A DNA stretch of 64,000 nucleotides, from contig KE546965.1 of NCBI GenBank assembly GCA_000442125.1, positions 1,860,001-1,924,000 of the forward strand. The letters are read 5' to 3'. This document shows, one piece after another, positions 12,173 through 23,061 of the stretch (its first letter is position 1; every line of letters starts with the position of its first letter). The notes below the pieces were generated by a model, which saw only the letters and a list, made by a program, of their open reading frames with translations, ran no database searches and was not told the origin of the DNA. The position numbers and the translations under genes were made by a program. This DNA is from Opeltia flavorubescens. Lineage: Eukaryota; Ascomycota; Lecanoromycetes; Teloschistales; Teloschistaceae.

Positions 12173-13017
12173 ATGGGCGTGCACAGAGATCTTCTGGTTG
12201 TAATCTTTGCAATAATCCTCCCGACCATTGCTCAAACAATCGCGTCTCAAAGATCCTGCTACTATCCCGAAGGTCGCCTTGTTCCGCCGGACACACCATG
12301 TCATCCTACAACGGAGCACAGCATGTGCTGTGGTCCGACCGATATATGTCTTTCCAACGGTCTATGTTATGTCGCCAACATCAATAGATTACACCGAGGT
12401 GTGAGTTAAATTCACACCGTCAAGGCCTACTTCTTCCGCCTGATTATTGCAAATAGAGTTGCACCGATCCATCCTGGAATGCACCCGAATGCTCAGAGGT
12501 TTGCAAAAGCGTAGAAGATGGTGAGCATTTGAGTGCTCTCTTGCCTGTTGCTGTGTCTGACGGATCCCCAGCTCCTGGAGGGTGGGCCGACGTTGTGTCT
12601 TGCTCAGCTGATACTGCCCCGAACATGTTTTATTGTGGATTCGGCAACGAAGGCAGATGTAATCCTGGATCCACTCAAGATGTCTTTTCGTTGCCCGATG
12701 GCTTCTTCGCAGACCAGCGAAACCTGACACTGGCGGCGACCGGACGAGCCTCGTCTTCGGCCGTAGCCAGTCCAACGACAATCAGTCCGACGTCGACTGC
12801 AGCGTGTCCGACCGTGGCCGCTGTTCAAAACTCAGTGAACAATTCGGCGAATACCGTGAAGTCATGTCCGTCACGTAGTAAAACAGAAGCTGGAATCGGA
12901 CTTGGAGTGGGTTTACCGTTAGCCTTGGGTTTAGGGGTCGCTTTGTCCCTGCTCTTTCGGGAGAGGCGGAGAGGCCGAGAGAAGCTGAACGAACAGCAGC
13001 GTGGTATGCTTCAATAA
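12173..13017 (+). CDS. Cysteine-rich, single-pass surface protein
   Basis: Best model has three exons: 12173-12400, 12457-12520, 12572-13017 (introns 56 and 51 bp), 245 residues. A signal peptide (LLVVIFAIILPTIAQ) leads into a cysteine-rich ectodomain containing CYYPEGR, HSMCCGPTDICLSNGLCYV and SCTDPSWNAPECSEVC. A Ser/Thr-rich stalk, one transmembrane helix (GIGLGVGLPLALGLGVALSLLF) and a basic cytoplasmic tail RERRRGREK follow. This layout is common in fungal surface proteins of Wsc/Mid2-like type, which sense cell-wall stress, but no such domain is proven here. The second intron (GTGAGC, CTGAC branch, AG) is a multiple of three without a stop, so retention would give a 262-residue form. Function unknown. 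Confidence 0.75.
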
Positions 13018-13962
13018 GCAGTCGGTCACCAATATACGCTAATGTCGTGTTAGCTTTCGTTGAGCACCAGCTCGCCATTGATCAAAGACGGTACCTTCAG
13101 AATGTTCATGGACTCCATGAAGCTGATTCAAAACCGCATAAAACGATTCATGAAGCGCCCACTTGGGAGACGAAGCAGGACTACTGATACTTAGCTTTCT
13201 ATTTGGTGTTCTTCTATCATCACCGTGACGTGATATGCATTATACAAGCAAGTCATATTTGGGAGAAGAGTGTTAAGATTTTGTGTTATTGTGCAGAAAG
13301 TCTTTATACTAGCCCTATTCTGTCTTACATCTTCACAAACTAAATTCTGGCAAAGGAAGTCATGCGATCGAGAAATCACTGATGCAGACCCTCTAGGAAG
13401 ATCTTCATGTCACAAATGGGAATTGAAGTCCATTTAAAAATGTAAGGCTGAGAAATAGTCGCTTTATCGATACATCGTTTCTTTTCCAATTAGAATAGGT
13501 AACAAAAGTGCATTTCATTCTCTATAAGATACACTACTATGGTGTATGCTTCTTTCATACTGTTTATGGTATCATTCGTCAGCATTTGCTTGCGAATTGG
13601 ACTTCTCTCCCGTAAGAGAAATCATTTAATGCTTTGTCGGGTGCTCTTGCCTTGCAAACAGAAGTACAAATGTAACCCTTAATCACCCAAGACAAATCAA
13701 GGTCGACTATCACAAACCCATACAAGAGACAGGAAAGCGTAATGATGAATCTGTACAAAATTCATGAGAACATGACTCGTTCACCAGCGTGAATTGTTCT
13801 CCAACATTGCATATAAGTGGCAAAAGTGAAGATGGTACGTGCAGTGAACAATCGAAACAGTCAGAACCAACAGATTAAATTATTAAGCGAGATGAGTCCA
13901 CAGACTCTAGAAAGGAATGGAGTCACAATACTTCGTCAGATGATTCTGACATTCACACAGAA
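13018..13962. other. Intergenic, about 0.95 kb, AT-rich
   Basis: No gene was recognised. A GTACGT donor-like site at 13834 and a CAG at 13958-13960 just before the next ATG could mark an unrecognised 5' intron of the following gene. Confidence 0.4.
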
Positions 13963-15618
13963 ATGGATGGTTCTTCCAAGCAGACCTTGCCATCCACGGC
14001 CCAACCCCAGCTTCCAACTTCGCTGGCAGGCTCTCCAGATACATCGACTGACCTGAATGAGCACCTTGAGCCCAAGTCGACCTCTCAAATCCTGAACGAG
14101 CACAACCTGCCTGAACCCGGCTCATCGGACATGTCGACTACCAAAGAAAAGGGTATCAACCTTCCTGCCAATCCAATTCCCCAACGCAGCAGCATGCTCC
14201 ATGGCGGTAGAGTATCGACATCACGATCTGCGTTACATCGGAAAAGCAATGTCTTTGCCTCTTCACCGTTGGCCCATGCCGAGACTGCACTGTTGTCATC
14301 TCCCGTTCTCCGTCAAGATGCCGGCGAACAAACTGTAGCAGCACCATCGAGTCCTACCGGTGTGGACCATGACAACGCTCCGAAAGAGCTGAGTGATGTA
14401 GTTGCCGCTGATCACCAATTACTGCATGAAATGCAAGCCACGTCTTCTTCGGTCAAAGCGAACCGTGTCCACCCAACAGTCTCTGCCTATAGCGAGGAGG
14501 CTCTTTCGTTCCCAAATGTGAACCAAAACACCTTACGTCGTTCCTTCTCTCCCCTCAAGGAGACCGTTCTCACCGCGCCAGAGCAGCGAGTAAACGATGA
14601 TGAAACAACTCCGGGCGAGCCTACCGTCGATGCATTACGCAAGGCCTCCTCCTTTTCTGCAACAGGCAAAGCCGGGGGCGAAATCGAGGTACCGGGCGAG
14701 CCCACACCCATTACCGGGCATCCACTCCGGAAGGGTTCGACGGTTCCGAATCATCCTCATGGACAAACCTTCCTTGATCCACTGCAGCGCAAGGAAAATA
14801 TCGTCGAAACCCCGGCCCGACCTGTATTCAAGCAGGGGATTCCATTGCGAAAGATACCATCGCTTTCCTCTACTCCTTCCAACCCCAGCAGCCGGAAGCG
14901 TGCGGGACCACCAATCTCCCTGTACGAAGAAGCGTTTCTTCGTATCGTGGACACTGTCGCCGACAAGGACGAAACCGACGACACGCAGCTTCCACGTCTT
15001 TCCTTCACCCCGATCAGCAACCTCAAGCCACTCCCTGCCCCTCCCCCTCTCCCAGTCAAACAAACCAAGAAAAAGCGGGTCACGGAGCCAGAAGACCCCT
15101 TTGAAGGTTTCAATTCCGGCTCTGAGAAGGACGCTGATAGTGATGCCGATTTTGACGCCGGAGATACTATTTCCGAGGCTTCAGTAGAGGATGAAGAAGG
15201 TATAGCGAGCGAGGAAGATTATCAGGGGAAGAAGATCCCAGTTGCCACTCAAGCTCGCAAGCGCAAGGAGAGAGGTAGCGAGAATCAGGACGAGAGCATT
15301 CCCCGGCCCCGTGTGATCAAGACTGATCACCCGACTGCTAATAAGGCTTTCAAGAGTACGAAGGGAATTATTGACGATCCTGTCACTATGCAACGAAGCC
15401 GCTCTCTAAATTCATTCCGCGGTTTCGAGGATGACGACCGTGTGGATGTTGAGCACCCCGGTGATCGTCGTGCAAGTGGTGGTGATAAGATGAAGGTTCA
15501 GGGTGAGGGGGAGAGGAACGGAAAGGACTGGGCGCTTGTTGTGAGCAAGGTTCATGGGAAGAGAGTTGAGGAATGGAAGAATGTGAATTGGATGGGTTGG
15601 GGGGCGAATGGCCACTAA
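13963..15618 (+). CDS. Disordered protein with repeated basic-Ser motifs, unrecognised
   Basis: A single open exon of 551 residues. I do not recognise the family. The sequence is rich in Ser, Pro, Thr, Glu and Lys and is mostly disordered. In the N-terminal half a short pattern recurs: LRRSFSP, LRKASSF, LRKGSTV, LRKIPSL (about residues 190-305), twice preceded by PGEPT. The (R/K)(R/K)xS core resembles sites of basophilic kinases such as PKA. A more conserved-looking helix (ISLYEEAFLRIVDTVADK) is followed by acidic and basic runs. The C-terminus VEEWKNVNWMGWG is tryptophan-rich. The acidic/basic composition would suit a nuclear protein, but that is speculation. The true start may lie upstream if a 5' intron exists. 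Confidence 0.7.
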   Translation: MDGSSKQTLPSTAQPQLPTSLAGSPDTSTDLNEHLEPKSTSQILNEHNLPEPGSSDMSTTKEKGINLPANPIPQRSSMLHGGRVSTSRSALHRKSNVFASSPLAHAETALLSSPVLRQDAGEQTVAAPSSPTGVDHDNAPKELSDVVAADHQLLHEMQATSSSVKANRVHPTVSAYSEEALSFPNVNQNTLRRSFSPLKETVLTAPEQRVNDDETTPGEPTVDALRKASSFSATGKAGGEIEVPGEPTPITGHPLRKGSTVPNHPHGQTFLDPLQRKENIVETPARPVFKQGIPLRKIPSLSSTPSNPSSRKRAGPPISLYEEAFLRIVDTVADKDETDDTQLPRLSFTPISNLKPLPAPPPLPVKQTKKKRVTEPEDPFEGFNSGSEKDADSDADFDAGDTISEASVEDEEGIASEEDYQGKKIPVATQARKRKERGSENQDESIPRPRVIKTDHPTANKAFKSTKGIIDDPVTMQRSRSLNSFRGFEDDDRVDVEHPGDRRASGGDKMKVQGEGERNGKDWALVVSKVHGKRVEEWKNVNWMGWGANGH

Positions 15619-16243
15619 GTGTGTGTGAGAGAGGGAGGAAGAGAGAGAGTGCCATCTTCTATCTTGAGAGGATTGGTGGTTCTTTGTTGAGGTGAGGAGG
15701 TGTGATTGATGAAGGAGTTTTGTGCTCCATTACCTCCACTTCTGCGGTCGAGTTTTATTGTATCGAACTTTTAAATTGGAGGAGCGGGGGGACTTTTTTT
15801 CTTTTTTGTGAACTTTACGACCTTGCTGGATTAAATTATTGCAGCAACAGGTAAATTGGCTAGGTTCTTCGTTTCATGATTGAAGTCCTTAGCTTTAGTT
15901 GACTGGATTTGATCTCGATATCTCTCAGCTTCCTTTTGCTTGAGTTAAAGGGATTATACGAAACCAGCCTTCTGGAATCTTCCACGCCCCCCATTCGACA
16001 AGCAGAAGACATATGTACAAGCGCCCTTGCTCCCCGTCATCAGCCTCTTTTGTACATATCTCGCTTTCACGTTGCCTCATGCATTTATCCTCACTCTCTC
16101 AAGGTAATGACGCGCGTTGCTCGACCCCATTGCCGGTTTCTGGGAAACGGCCATCGGTAACCCAACCCCTTTCCTCCTCAGCCGTGAGGCCGTCTATTCC
16201 TTCAGAAGATAATCATCGAATCCATCGAACATATCTCAATCCT
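15619..16243. other. Intergenic, convergent 3' ends
   Basis: Tail-to-tail region between the disordered-protein gene (+) and the gelsolin gene (-). No coding signal was seen. Confidence 0.5.
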
Positions 16244-19200
16244 TCATCCCCCACCAACTCCCCTCAAACACTCGACTAGCCCTAGCACTCTACAACCCCT
16301 CACCTTGCCTCTATCCCATTTCCGAAACGCACTCTCCACTCCCTCAGGCACGGGATCCCTGCCTACGCCTAAAAGGAGGACCGATCCCTGGGGGACAAAA
16401 GGACGATTCTCATTAGCGGCCGAGGCAGCAAGGATGGCGTATTCCTGAGCGAAGAGGCAAGCAGTTCGAAAGGCGGGAAGAAGTAAGGAGGTCGATGGAA
16501 AAGAGGGGAGGATACTATTGCAATTTGAGTTAGCGGGATTATTCCAAGACGAGGGTTGGAGGGAGAAGACAGGAGACGGCGGTAAGAGTCAGGTGATTAG
16601 GGCGGAAGGGTATCGAACGTACACAAAAACCTCAAAAAATGTGTCCAGCACAAAAACACCATCGTGGAAAACATCGCTCTGTGCGAACGGTGCCACTTCC
16701 TTAATCGCCGCGTTCCATTTGGAAGATTCATCCGTAGGTGTGGACGAAGAGGTAGGAGCACTTCCTCTCCTACCCCATTTGAATCCAGAACTAGATTTCG
16801 GACGAGGCGCTTCAATATCAACTCTGTAGAGCCGAGTAGCATACTGCTCGCACGAGGACTTCAGACGCCAGTGCCGAAATGATGAGCTGAGTGAGCTCTG
16901 CCGACTGGCATCGGGAAATAATTTCCAAAAGTTGTCCAGCTCCTTGCCATCCTCAATTTCTTCAATCTCGCCTCCAGAACCAAGATCCATGCCTATCAGT
17001 CTTGCGCAGCCGAGTTCATCAATGCCAGAGCCGACACCTTTCCACAGATGGATCTTATTCGCATTGCCTGACGAGATGAGGTAGGGAAACCCTTTGCAGA
17101 GTGACCGGGGCGAAAAATCTACTTCATCAAACGCAATTTGGCCAACATGTCTCCGACCGCAGAGCATATACCTTGGAGATGCTCGATCACTTTGCCCGTG
17201 TCGCGTGATGACTATACCACCGAGAGCCTGGAAAAAGTTGGATGTCTCCTTACCCTGTTGCAGGACGATGAGTTTGCCACCATGATCCTTGGCTTCTTTA
17301 CGTGCAAAGATTTGAGCGTCTTCAACTGCTGACGTTGCTACGCCATCACCACACCAAAGGTAGACTTCTGTGGTTCTGGTGCCCGTCAAACTACCAAACA
17401 CGTGATGACAGATGTAAAGGCTGTCTTCGAAGAGAATATGACTTTGGTCAGGAGGGACAGGGATGAGTTTCCCGCCAGAACTGACTTCCCATAGTTGCTT
17501 GCGCAGAGTTCTAATCTTGTCTGATCCCGATGTGGAAATTCTGCTAGCAAGGACTGCGGGAGTATCAACATTGACTTTCAAATCTGTCGTTGGCGACTCG
17601 TCAAAGAGCTCAGCTAGAAGGCGTGGGGCTTCGGAAATGTGAGGCGCCGGCGTTACGTTATTATTTGAAAGTGCTTCGTTGATAGGAGCGTCGGAGATGA
17701 TTCGATTGGTGACTGATGAGGATTTCTTCGCCGGCAAGGGAGGGGACTTGGGCGACGTGAGTGGAGGAGTCGGTAGATTGTGATTAGCTGACACGGGAGA
17801 TTGAGGAGCCTGTGAAACGGCGCCAATGCCTAATCCAATGGGTGCTTCAACCTCTGAGAGGAGTCCGGCATCTTTCATCGCGGCTTCTTCGTCCTTTCGA
17901 GTTGGGAGTTTGATTGGAGACCTTGAACGGACGGGCAAAGATCGCTCTTGAAGTTCGCTCTGGCCCCATGATGCAGCCGCTCCCTTGACAGACGGCAACG
18001 GCCTTGGTTCTTGATGCATGGGCTGTGCTTCATTAGTGGGCATGGTAGACGATTCGAGTGGCCCCTCTTTTCGACCTTGCTCCTGTGTCGTTCTGGGGGA
18101 TGCGTTTGACAGTGGCGGAGTGGACGTCGAGGCCTTACGTGATCGGTCAAGCTCCGGGCTGATGGGCTTTGGATTTATTGGAGGGAGTGATTTTGGTTTG
18201 GGGGATGTTGGTTTCGATGGAACAGGTTTGGTGGAAGGAGGAACAGGGCTGGTCGTGACTTGGGGCGCGTTGATGTTGATGGATGGCTTCCGAGGAGCTT
18301 GTGGCTGAGACGGCTTGCGGTGATTATTTGATATAGTCGCTAATGGACGTGATCGTGGGGCATCGATGATAGGGTTCAGAGTTGCACTCGCAGCTTTTCT
18401 TCCAGCTTGGCTGAGAATCTGGGAGTCGGGTCTAGATTGAGGTTTGTCCGGTCCTCCAGAAACATTTTCCACATCAGTAGCTGTTGGCAATCGGCGCTTT
18501 GGCCCTCGCGCTCTTGATTTTGTCATATGAGTGAGCTGGGGTCCATCTCCGACGACTTGCTGCGTGGTCTTTGGAAAAGCCTCCTCATCCCGAACTCCTT
18601 CGGTAGGAGTAGCCTTCGAGGACGATTGACTGCCATTTGTTAGAGGTCCACGAGAAAGGATCCCAGCTAGCGAAGAATTGAATCCAGGGTGCAGCTTGCC
18701 GTTGACCGGAGAAAGAGCTTCCGATCTATTTGAGACTTTTTTTGGGCCTTCCGACAGCGCTGGTTGCGACTTCTCCCTAAGACGACTGAATTTGGCAAGT
18801 GCTTCTGGTTGCTGCTGGGCTTGAGCGACATCCTCATTAACATCGTTCGTGCCACTCTTAGTTCTCGTCAGGCCGCTTTTCTTAAGTAATGCTTCAGGTT
18901 TGGGGGGCACTCGATCTTTCGGACTATCGCCAGCACTTGGTTTGCGACCCACAGATGGAGGCCCAGCTTTCATTGTCTCTTTCTGCTTTAAGAGGCTTTC
19001 CTTAAATTCATCTCGTCGTTCCGTCTTTTTCGGCCCCCCAGTAACAGCCAAGCCTGCCTTGCCCCGTAAAATGTTGTCTTTAAGCTCATCCGGCGCTACG
19101 TAATTCTGAGTCTGTGTGTGCTTGAGTTTGCCAAAAACATTTTTGAATTCCGGATCTTCTCCTGTCTTCTTCTCACTTGACATTTCGCGTGACCTGAGAT

Positions 19201-21307
19201 TCGACCTGAAGTCTCTCTTGGGCGGCGTTTCAGGCTTGGGTTTCGAGGTTTGGTGGAATGCGGTCTGCTCTTCAATTACTTCAGCCGACGAAGGGTTCTT
19301 AATAGGTTTCGGAGAAGGACTCTTGTTTGCTTTCATTTCTGCTGCAGTGTACGATAGGGCTTCCATCCCCCGTGGGACTTCAGGCTCGCTACCGGCCGTT
19401 GAATTCCCGGGGTGATTAATCTTCGTCGTGATAGACTGATGTTCGTCGGTCTTGCCAATACTGTCGACTCCAGCGTCGAGACCAACGCGTAGCTCACCTA
19501 TGCTTGGGAATGAAATCGCAGCACCCATAGGAGGTGAACGTAGAAGACCGCTTGTTGACACCTCTTTAAAATTACTTCCCTTGGGAATATCCACACTTCC
19601 TCTCTGTTGCTTTGCATGGCTGATGTTCGTCATCCATGATGGTTGCTGTGGCGGTGGCATCTTGGGCTTGGGAGAATCTGGCTTATTGATGGCATTCTCA
19701 AGCCAACTAGATTTGGTTGGGCTCCAGCGCTTACTTGGGCTACTGGGCGGACTACCCTGAGGTAGAGAACGAGAGTTCGTGGCTTCATCCGGTTTCGACA
19801 GTTTTGAGGACAACACCCCTTGTGGCAGTGCCGTATCGGCAGATCTCTCCTCAAAAGTGGGTGTCTTTCTCGTAGATTGCATAGTTGCATATGGGTGGAC
19901 CTTGCCGCTATCTTTGCTTGGTTGTGCAAGTGTTGTAATGCCTTGCCCGGCATCCGGCCGAGAGGTTGCAACAGGAGATGCCTCACGACTTGTAGGGGTC
20001 GATACTTGATCATTGGGCGCATTGAGATGTATACCATATCTAGGGCCTTCGTAACCACTTCGATTGCTTGCAATCGAGTTGCCTCTGCTCAGACCGGCGC
20101 CCGGTTGTGCGCTCCACCTCTTGTTCACGCTGTCAGAGCGTTTGAGCATCGCGCTTTGTACGAAACCGCCCAGGCCCTTCGTAGGGGAAACGGGTCTATC
20201 AGTGCGTTCTGGCGAGATACGTTCTTGAGCGGGCGACATTGCCATGCCTCTAATCGGTGGTGGATCCTTGTTTTGAACGGACGTGTCTGATGAAGGCGGT
20301 GCAAAATTTGGAATAGGTGACCGTGTGCCAACAGAAGAAGATACTGAGGTATGACTTCTGTGGCTGAATTGAGGAATTGAACCGCCTCTTATTGAATCGG
20401 TCCTAGAAGGCGAAACAGACCGGACACTTTCCGGAGCAGGGCTTATTTGTCTTTCCGGCTCCAACGTCGATTCTCTAGACAGCCCAGGCAAGCGCATGCT
20501 TGCACTCAGAGAACCAGAATCTGACGTGAATCCATCCTGGGTTCGTCTATATGCTGCAGACCCAAAGCCTCGATCTTGTGTTTGGCGGAACCATGCCGGA
20601 TCTTTCGTGCCTAACGATTCTGCAATCTTCTCTCTTGAGACCTCACGTTCATCCGTGGATGGAGGTTCTACGCTTGTGCGCGGCGATTTGGACGTGTTAT
20701 TTTCCACAACGATCTGCGACAGCGGCCGCGGCCTTGCTCCGGCAGACCCGCGTGAAGTAGGACGTTGTTGCCATGAAAGAGTATTAGATCTCGAAGGGAG
20801 CATTGATGTACTAGGCGTATTAGTAGGCGAGGTTGTGGTTTGTGATGGTGGCTGCGGAAGATTTCGAGGCGCATCCGAACGATTTTCTTTAAAGGATCTG
20901 TCATTTGAAGTCTTGGAGATGTCATTCGAAGACACTTCGCTCAACGAAGGTTTAGGCGGATCGAACATAACGGGCGACCTAGTTAGTTCTTCCGGCATAG
21001 TGTTATCGACCATGGATCTAACAGAGGTTGGTGTGCCTATGTTCGATGATGAATCCTTGGTTGGAGAAATTGATCTAGCGCGTTCTGAGAAGTAGTCAGA
21101 CGGACAATCTTCCATCTACACAGTCCTCTTTCGATGACGCGGTAATCACTAACCAGCACGACGCGCTTGTCTTTCTTTTCGGCCCTGTAGAATTTCATCT
21201 TCGAGTCTCCTGGTACGCTCTTCATCCTCTCGGTCCCTCCGATCTCCCAGCTCCCGTATCCGAAGTAAGAAGTCATTGACATCTTCCGATCCGTCATTCG
21301 TAGCCAT
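16244..21307 (-). CDS. DUF4045-gelsolin repeat protein, putative actin regulator
   Basis: Three exons: 21307-21154, 21084-16623 and 16514-16244 (introns 69 and 108 bp), 1628 residues. Exon 1 supplies the conserved start MATNDGSEDVNDFLLRIREL and a charged helix running into ERARSISPTKD. About 1150 residues of DUF4045-type disordered Ser/Pro/Lys-rich sequence follow. Gelsolin-like repeats then occupy roughly 1210-1600: LRKQLWEVSSGGKLIPV, TEVYLWCGDGVATS, KIHLWKGVGSGIDEL, VFVLDTFFEVFV. Exon 3 completes the last repeat and gives the conserved tail LFAQEYAILAAS..RPFVPQGSVLL..AFRKWDRGK. Stopping at 16589 instead would truncate the final repeat. Gelsolin domains bind and sever or cap actin in a Ca-dependent way; this DUF4045 fusion is typical of filamentous ascomycetes and its exact role is not established. 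Confidence 0.85.
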
Positions 21308-21625
21308 TACGTCAGAAAATAGACCGAAGGTATGGTGATAGTGGTCAATGGGCTATTAATTCATGAGACGTAATAGTTTCACGGTCTGGATGGTGATGGA
21401 ATAGAAAAGGGAAGGATCGTCTTGGAATCTGCATGGGCGCTCAAGGTTCTCTAGAATCAAAAAACATAATAATTCTAGACCCTCAATGAATAAAAGTATG
21501 GTCCATCGTCCCCCCCGACCTCGTCAGTGTGTCGATCTTCGAGTCTCTTCGATGTCAAACAATAATCTTTTGCCGCTGTTGACGCTTGCTTACATAATCA
21601 ATCGGTTTTCATCGCAAGTCATCCT
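21308..21625. other. Intergenic between two minus-strand genes
   Basis: About 320 bp separate the Arl2 stop from the gelsolin gene's start. It probably contains the gelsolin gene's promoter; no motif is obvious. Confidence 0.4.
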
Positions 21626-22451
21626 TCAATAGAGAAATAATCGGTCTTTTGCATCTTCCACAACCCATTTGATCCCTTCCTGCAGATTGAGGCCCGTGAT
21701 AGCACTGCACTTGATGATGGTCCATCTATGTGTCTTGATCGCGTCCAAAGCCAACGCCTGAACCCGTATTAGCTCCTCCATTCGAGGTTGAGCCCCTCTT
21801 CAAGTGCCACAGAGACCTTACCTTGCGTATCTCCTCATCGCTCATGCTGTCCTCGATATCGGTCTTATTCAAGAACACCAGTAGACTGGCACCCATAAGC
21901 CGCTGCTTCATTGTCAGTATCACGCTCGTCTCAAAAATAGGGTACACACTTCCTCTTGCAACAAACCCGCAAGCTCGTGCCGACAGTCTTTGGTGCGAAA
22001 TTTATCGGCAGCATCAACAACCCATATCAACGCGTCTGTCTTCTCGAAGTAGTTTCTCCAGTATGTGCGCAATGTCTTCTGCCCTCCAACATCCCCTTCC
22101 CGTACGTTGCATGTCAGCCGAGTCGCAATATCGCTGCGTTTGACCTCGTACAGATATTGAGCTTGTATCTGTGCCAACATCAGTGAACCCAATACTACTA
22201 CAGCGCATGCCTTGCTAGGATCAAGTGCCCTTCAAAATCAATGGTCCTAATGATGAATCCTAATGTCGGGCTGACCGTGGTCACGTCTTCGTCCATAAGC
22301 TTTTTGACAATGGTCGTCTTCCCTGCATTGTCTAGGCCTCTTCCGCCTGATCAGTAAGAGATCTTATTGTGCTGCCTGTCCAAGCCTCTTACAACATCAA
22401 GATTCTCATCTCCTTGTCCTTCAATCGAGCTTTGCGAAGAATAGACAGCAT
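21626..22451 (-). CDS. ARL2: Arl2-type small GTPase (tubulin-folding pathway)
   Basis: Six exons: 22451-22393, 22339-22229, 22168-22152, 22095-21950, 21902-21822, 21757-21626; 181 residues. Assembled motifs are the P-loop GLDNAGKT, switch I with SPTLGF, switch II WDVGGQ, the base-binding NKTD and the late [23 protein letters not shown] and [11 protein letters not shown] are typical of Arl2 (Alp41/Cin4), which with tubulin cofactors controls alpha/beta-tubulin folding. Two oddities appear. Exon 3 is only 17 nt (YKLNI plus part of W). Intron 2 (22228-22169) begins GC rather than GT, with a CTGAT branch-like site shortly before its AG. The other introns are canonical, 47-64 bp. No GT alternative keeps the conserved FEGYKLNIWDVGG. 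Family very sure. Confidence 0.92.
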
Positions 22452-23061
22452 CGTAGTAAGAAACCGTTTTCTTGCAGCTAGATAATTGAAGGACAGAGAA
22501 ACCTTGGCCCGGAACTTCCCATCTCAATCATTTGAACACATCCACCCATACATGATATCACCCATGATATCCGAAAACTTCTCGGAATTTCTATTGCAGA
22601 AGTTGGAATATAATCTGTTATGTTCAAGCAAAATTAAAAAGTTTTATTGATCTGTAGTAATCACTTCCATTCTGTCAACGGAAAATTTCCTTATGTGATA
22701 TTCGTCCGGAGTGAAATGTTCAAAATTGGAATTTTGATGAATATAGAGCAGAGGGACATTGCGACAAGACTTGTTTGTTGAGGTTATAACTTCATACACA
22801 GGTTCCATCCAACACCTTTTGCCAGACTGTCTCACAACTTCCACTTCTTACATACCATCTCCATTGTTGTGCACCGCATTCTTTAACAGTTCTTGTAAGC
22901 TATTCTTTCGTGCACTCGATACTGATTGCCATGTACCACAAGTGATTTTTCACTTCCGGCAATCTTTTGACCCACCTTCCAGTAGTATGTCATCTTGCCC
23001 ATCCCGTCCCTCTCATGGTCTGGTGGTCCATCATTGAGTTGCCGCGGGTGATATTTCGAAA
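22452..23061. other. Divergent interval, Arl2 promoter side
   Basis: AT-rich interval between Arl2 (-) and the GNAT locus (+). No gene was recognised. Donor-like GTGATA at 23048 could belong to a 5' intron of the next locus. Confidence 0.4.

Noticed and set aside
14597-15187. 196-aa overlapping frame inside the disordered-protein gene
   Set aside because: Same-strand shadow caused by Ser/Pro-rich codons; the 551-aa frame has better composition and ends.
18849-19760. Several 80-150 aa open frames on the plus strand across the gelsolin gene
   Set aside because: Antisense shadows of low-complexity coding sequence; no domain and no ATG context.
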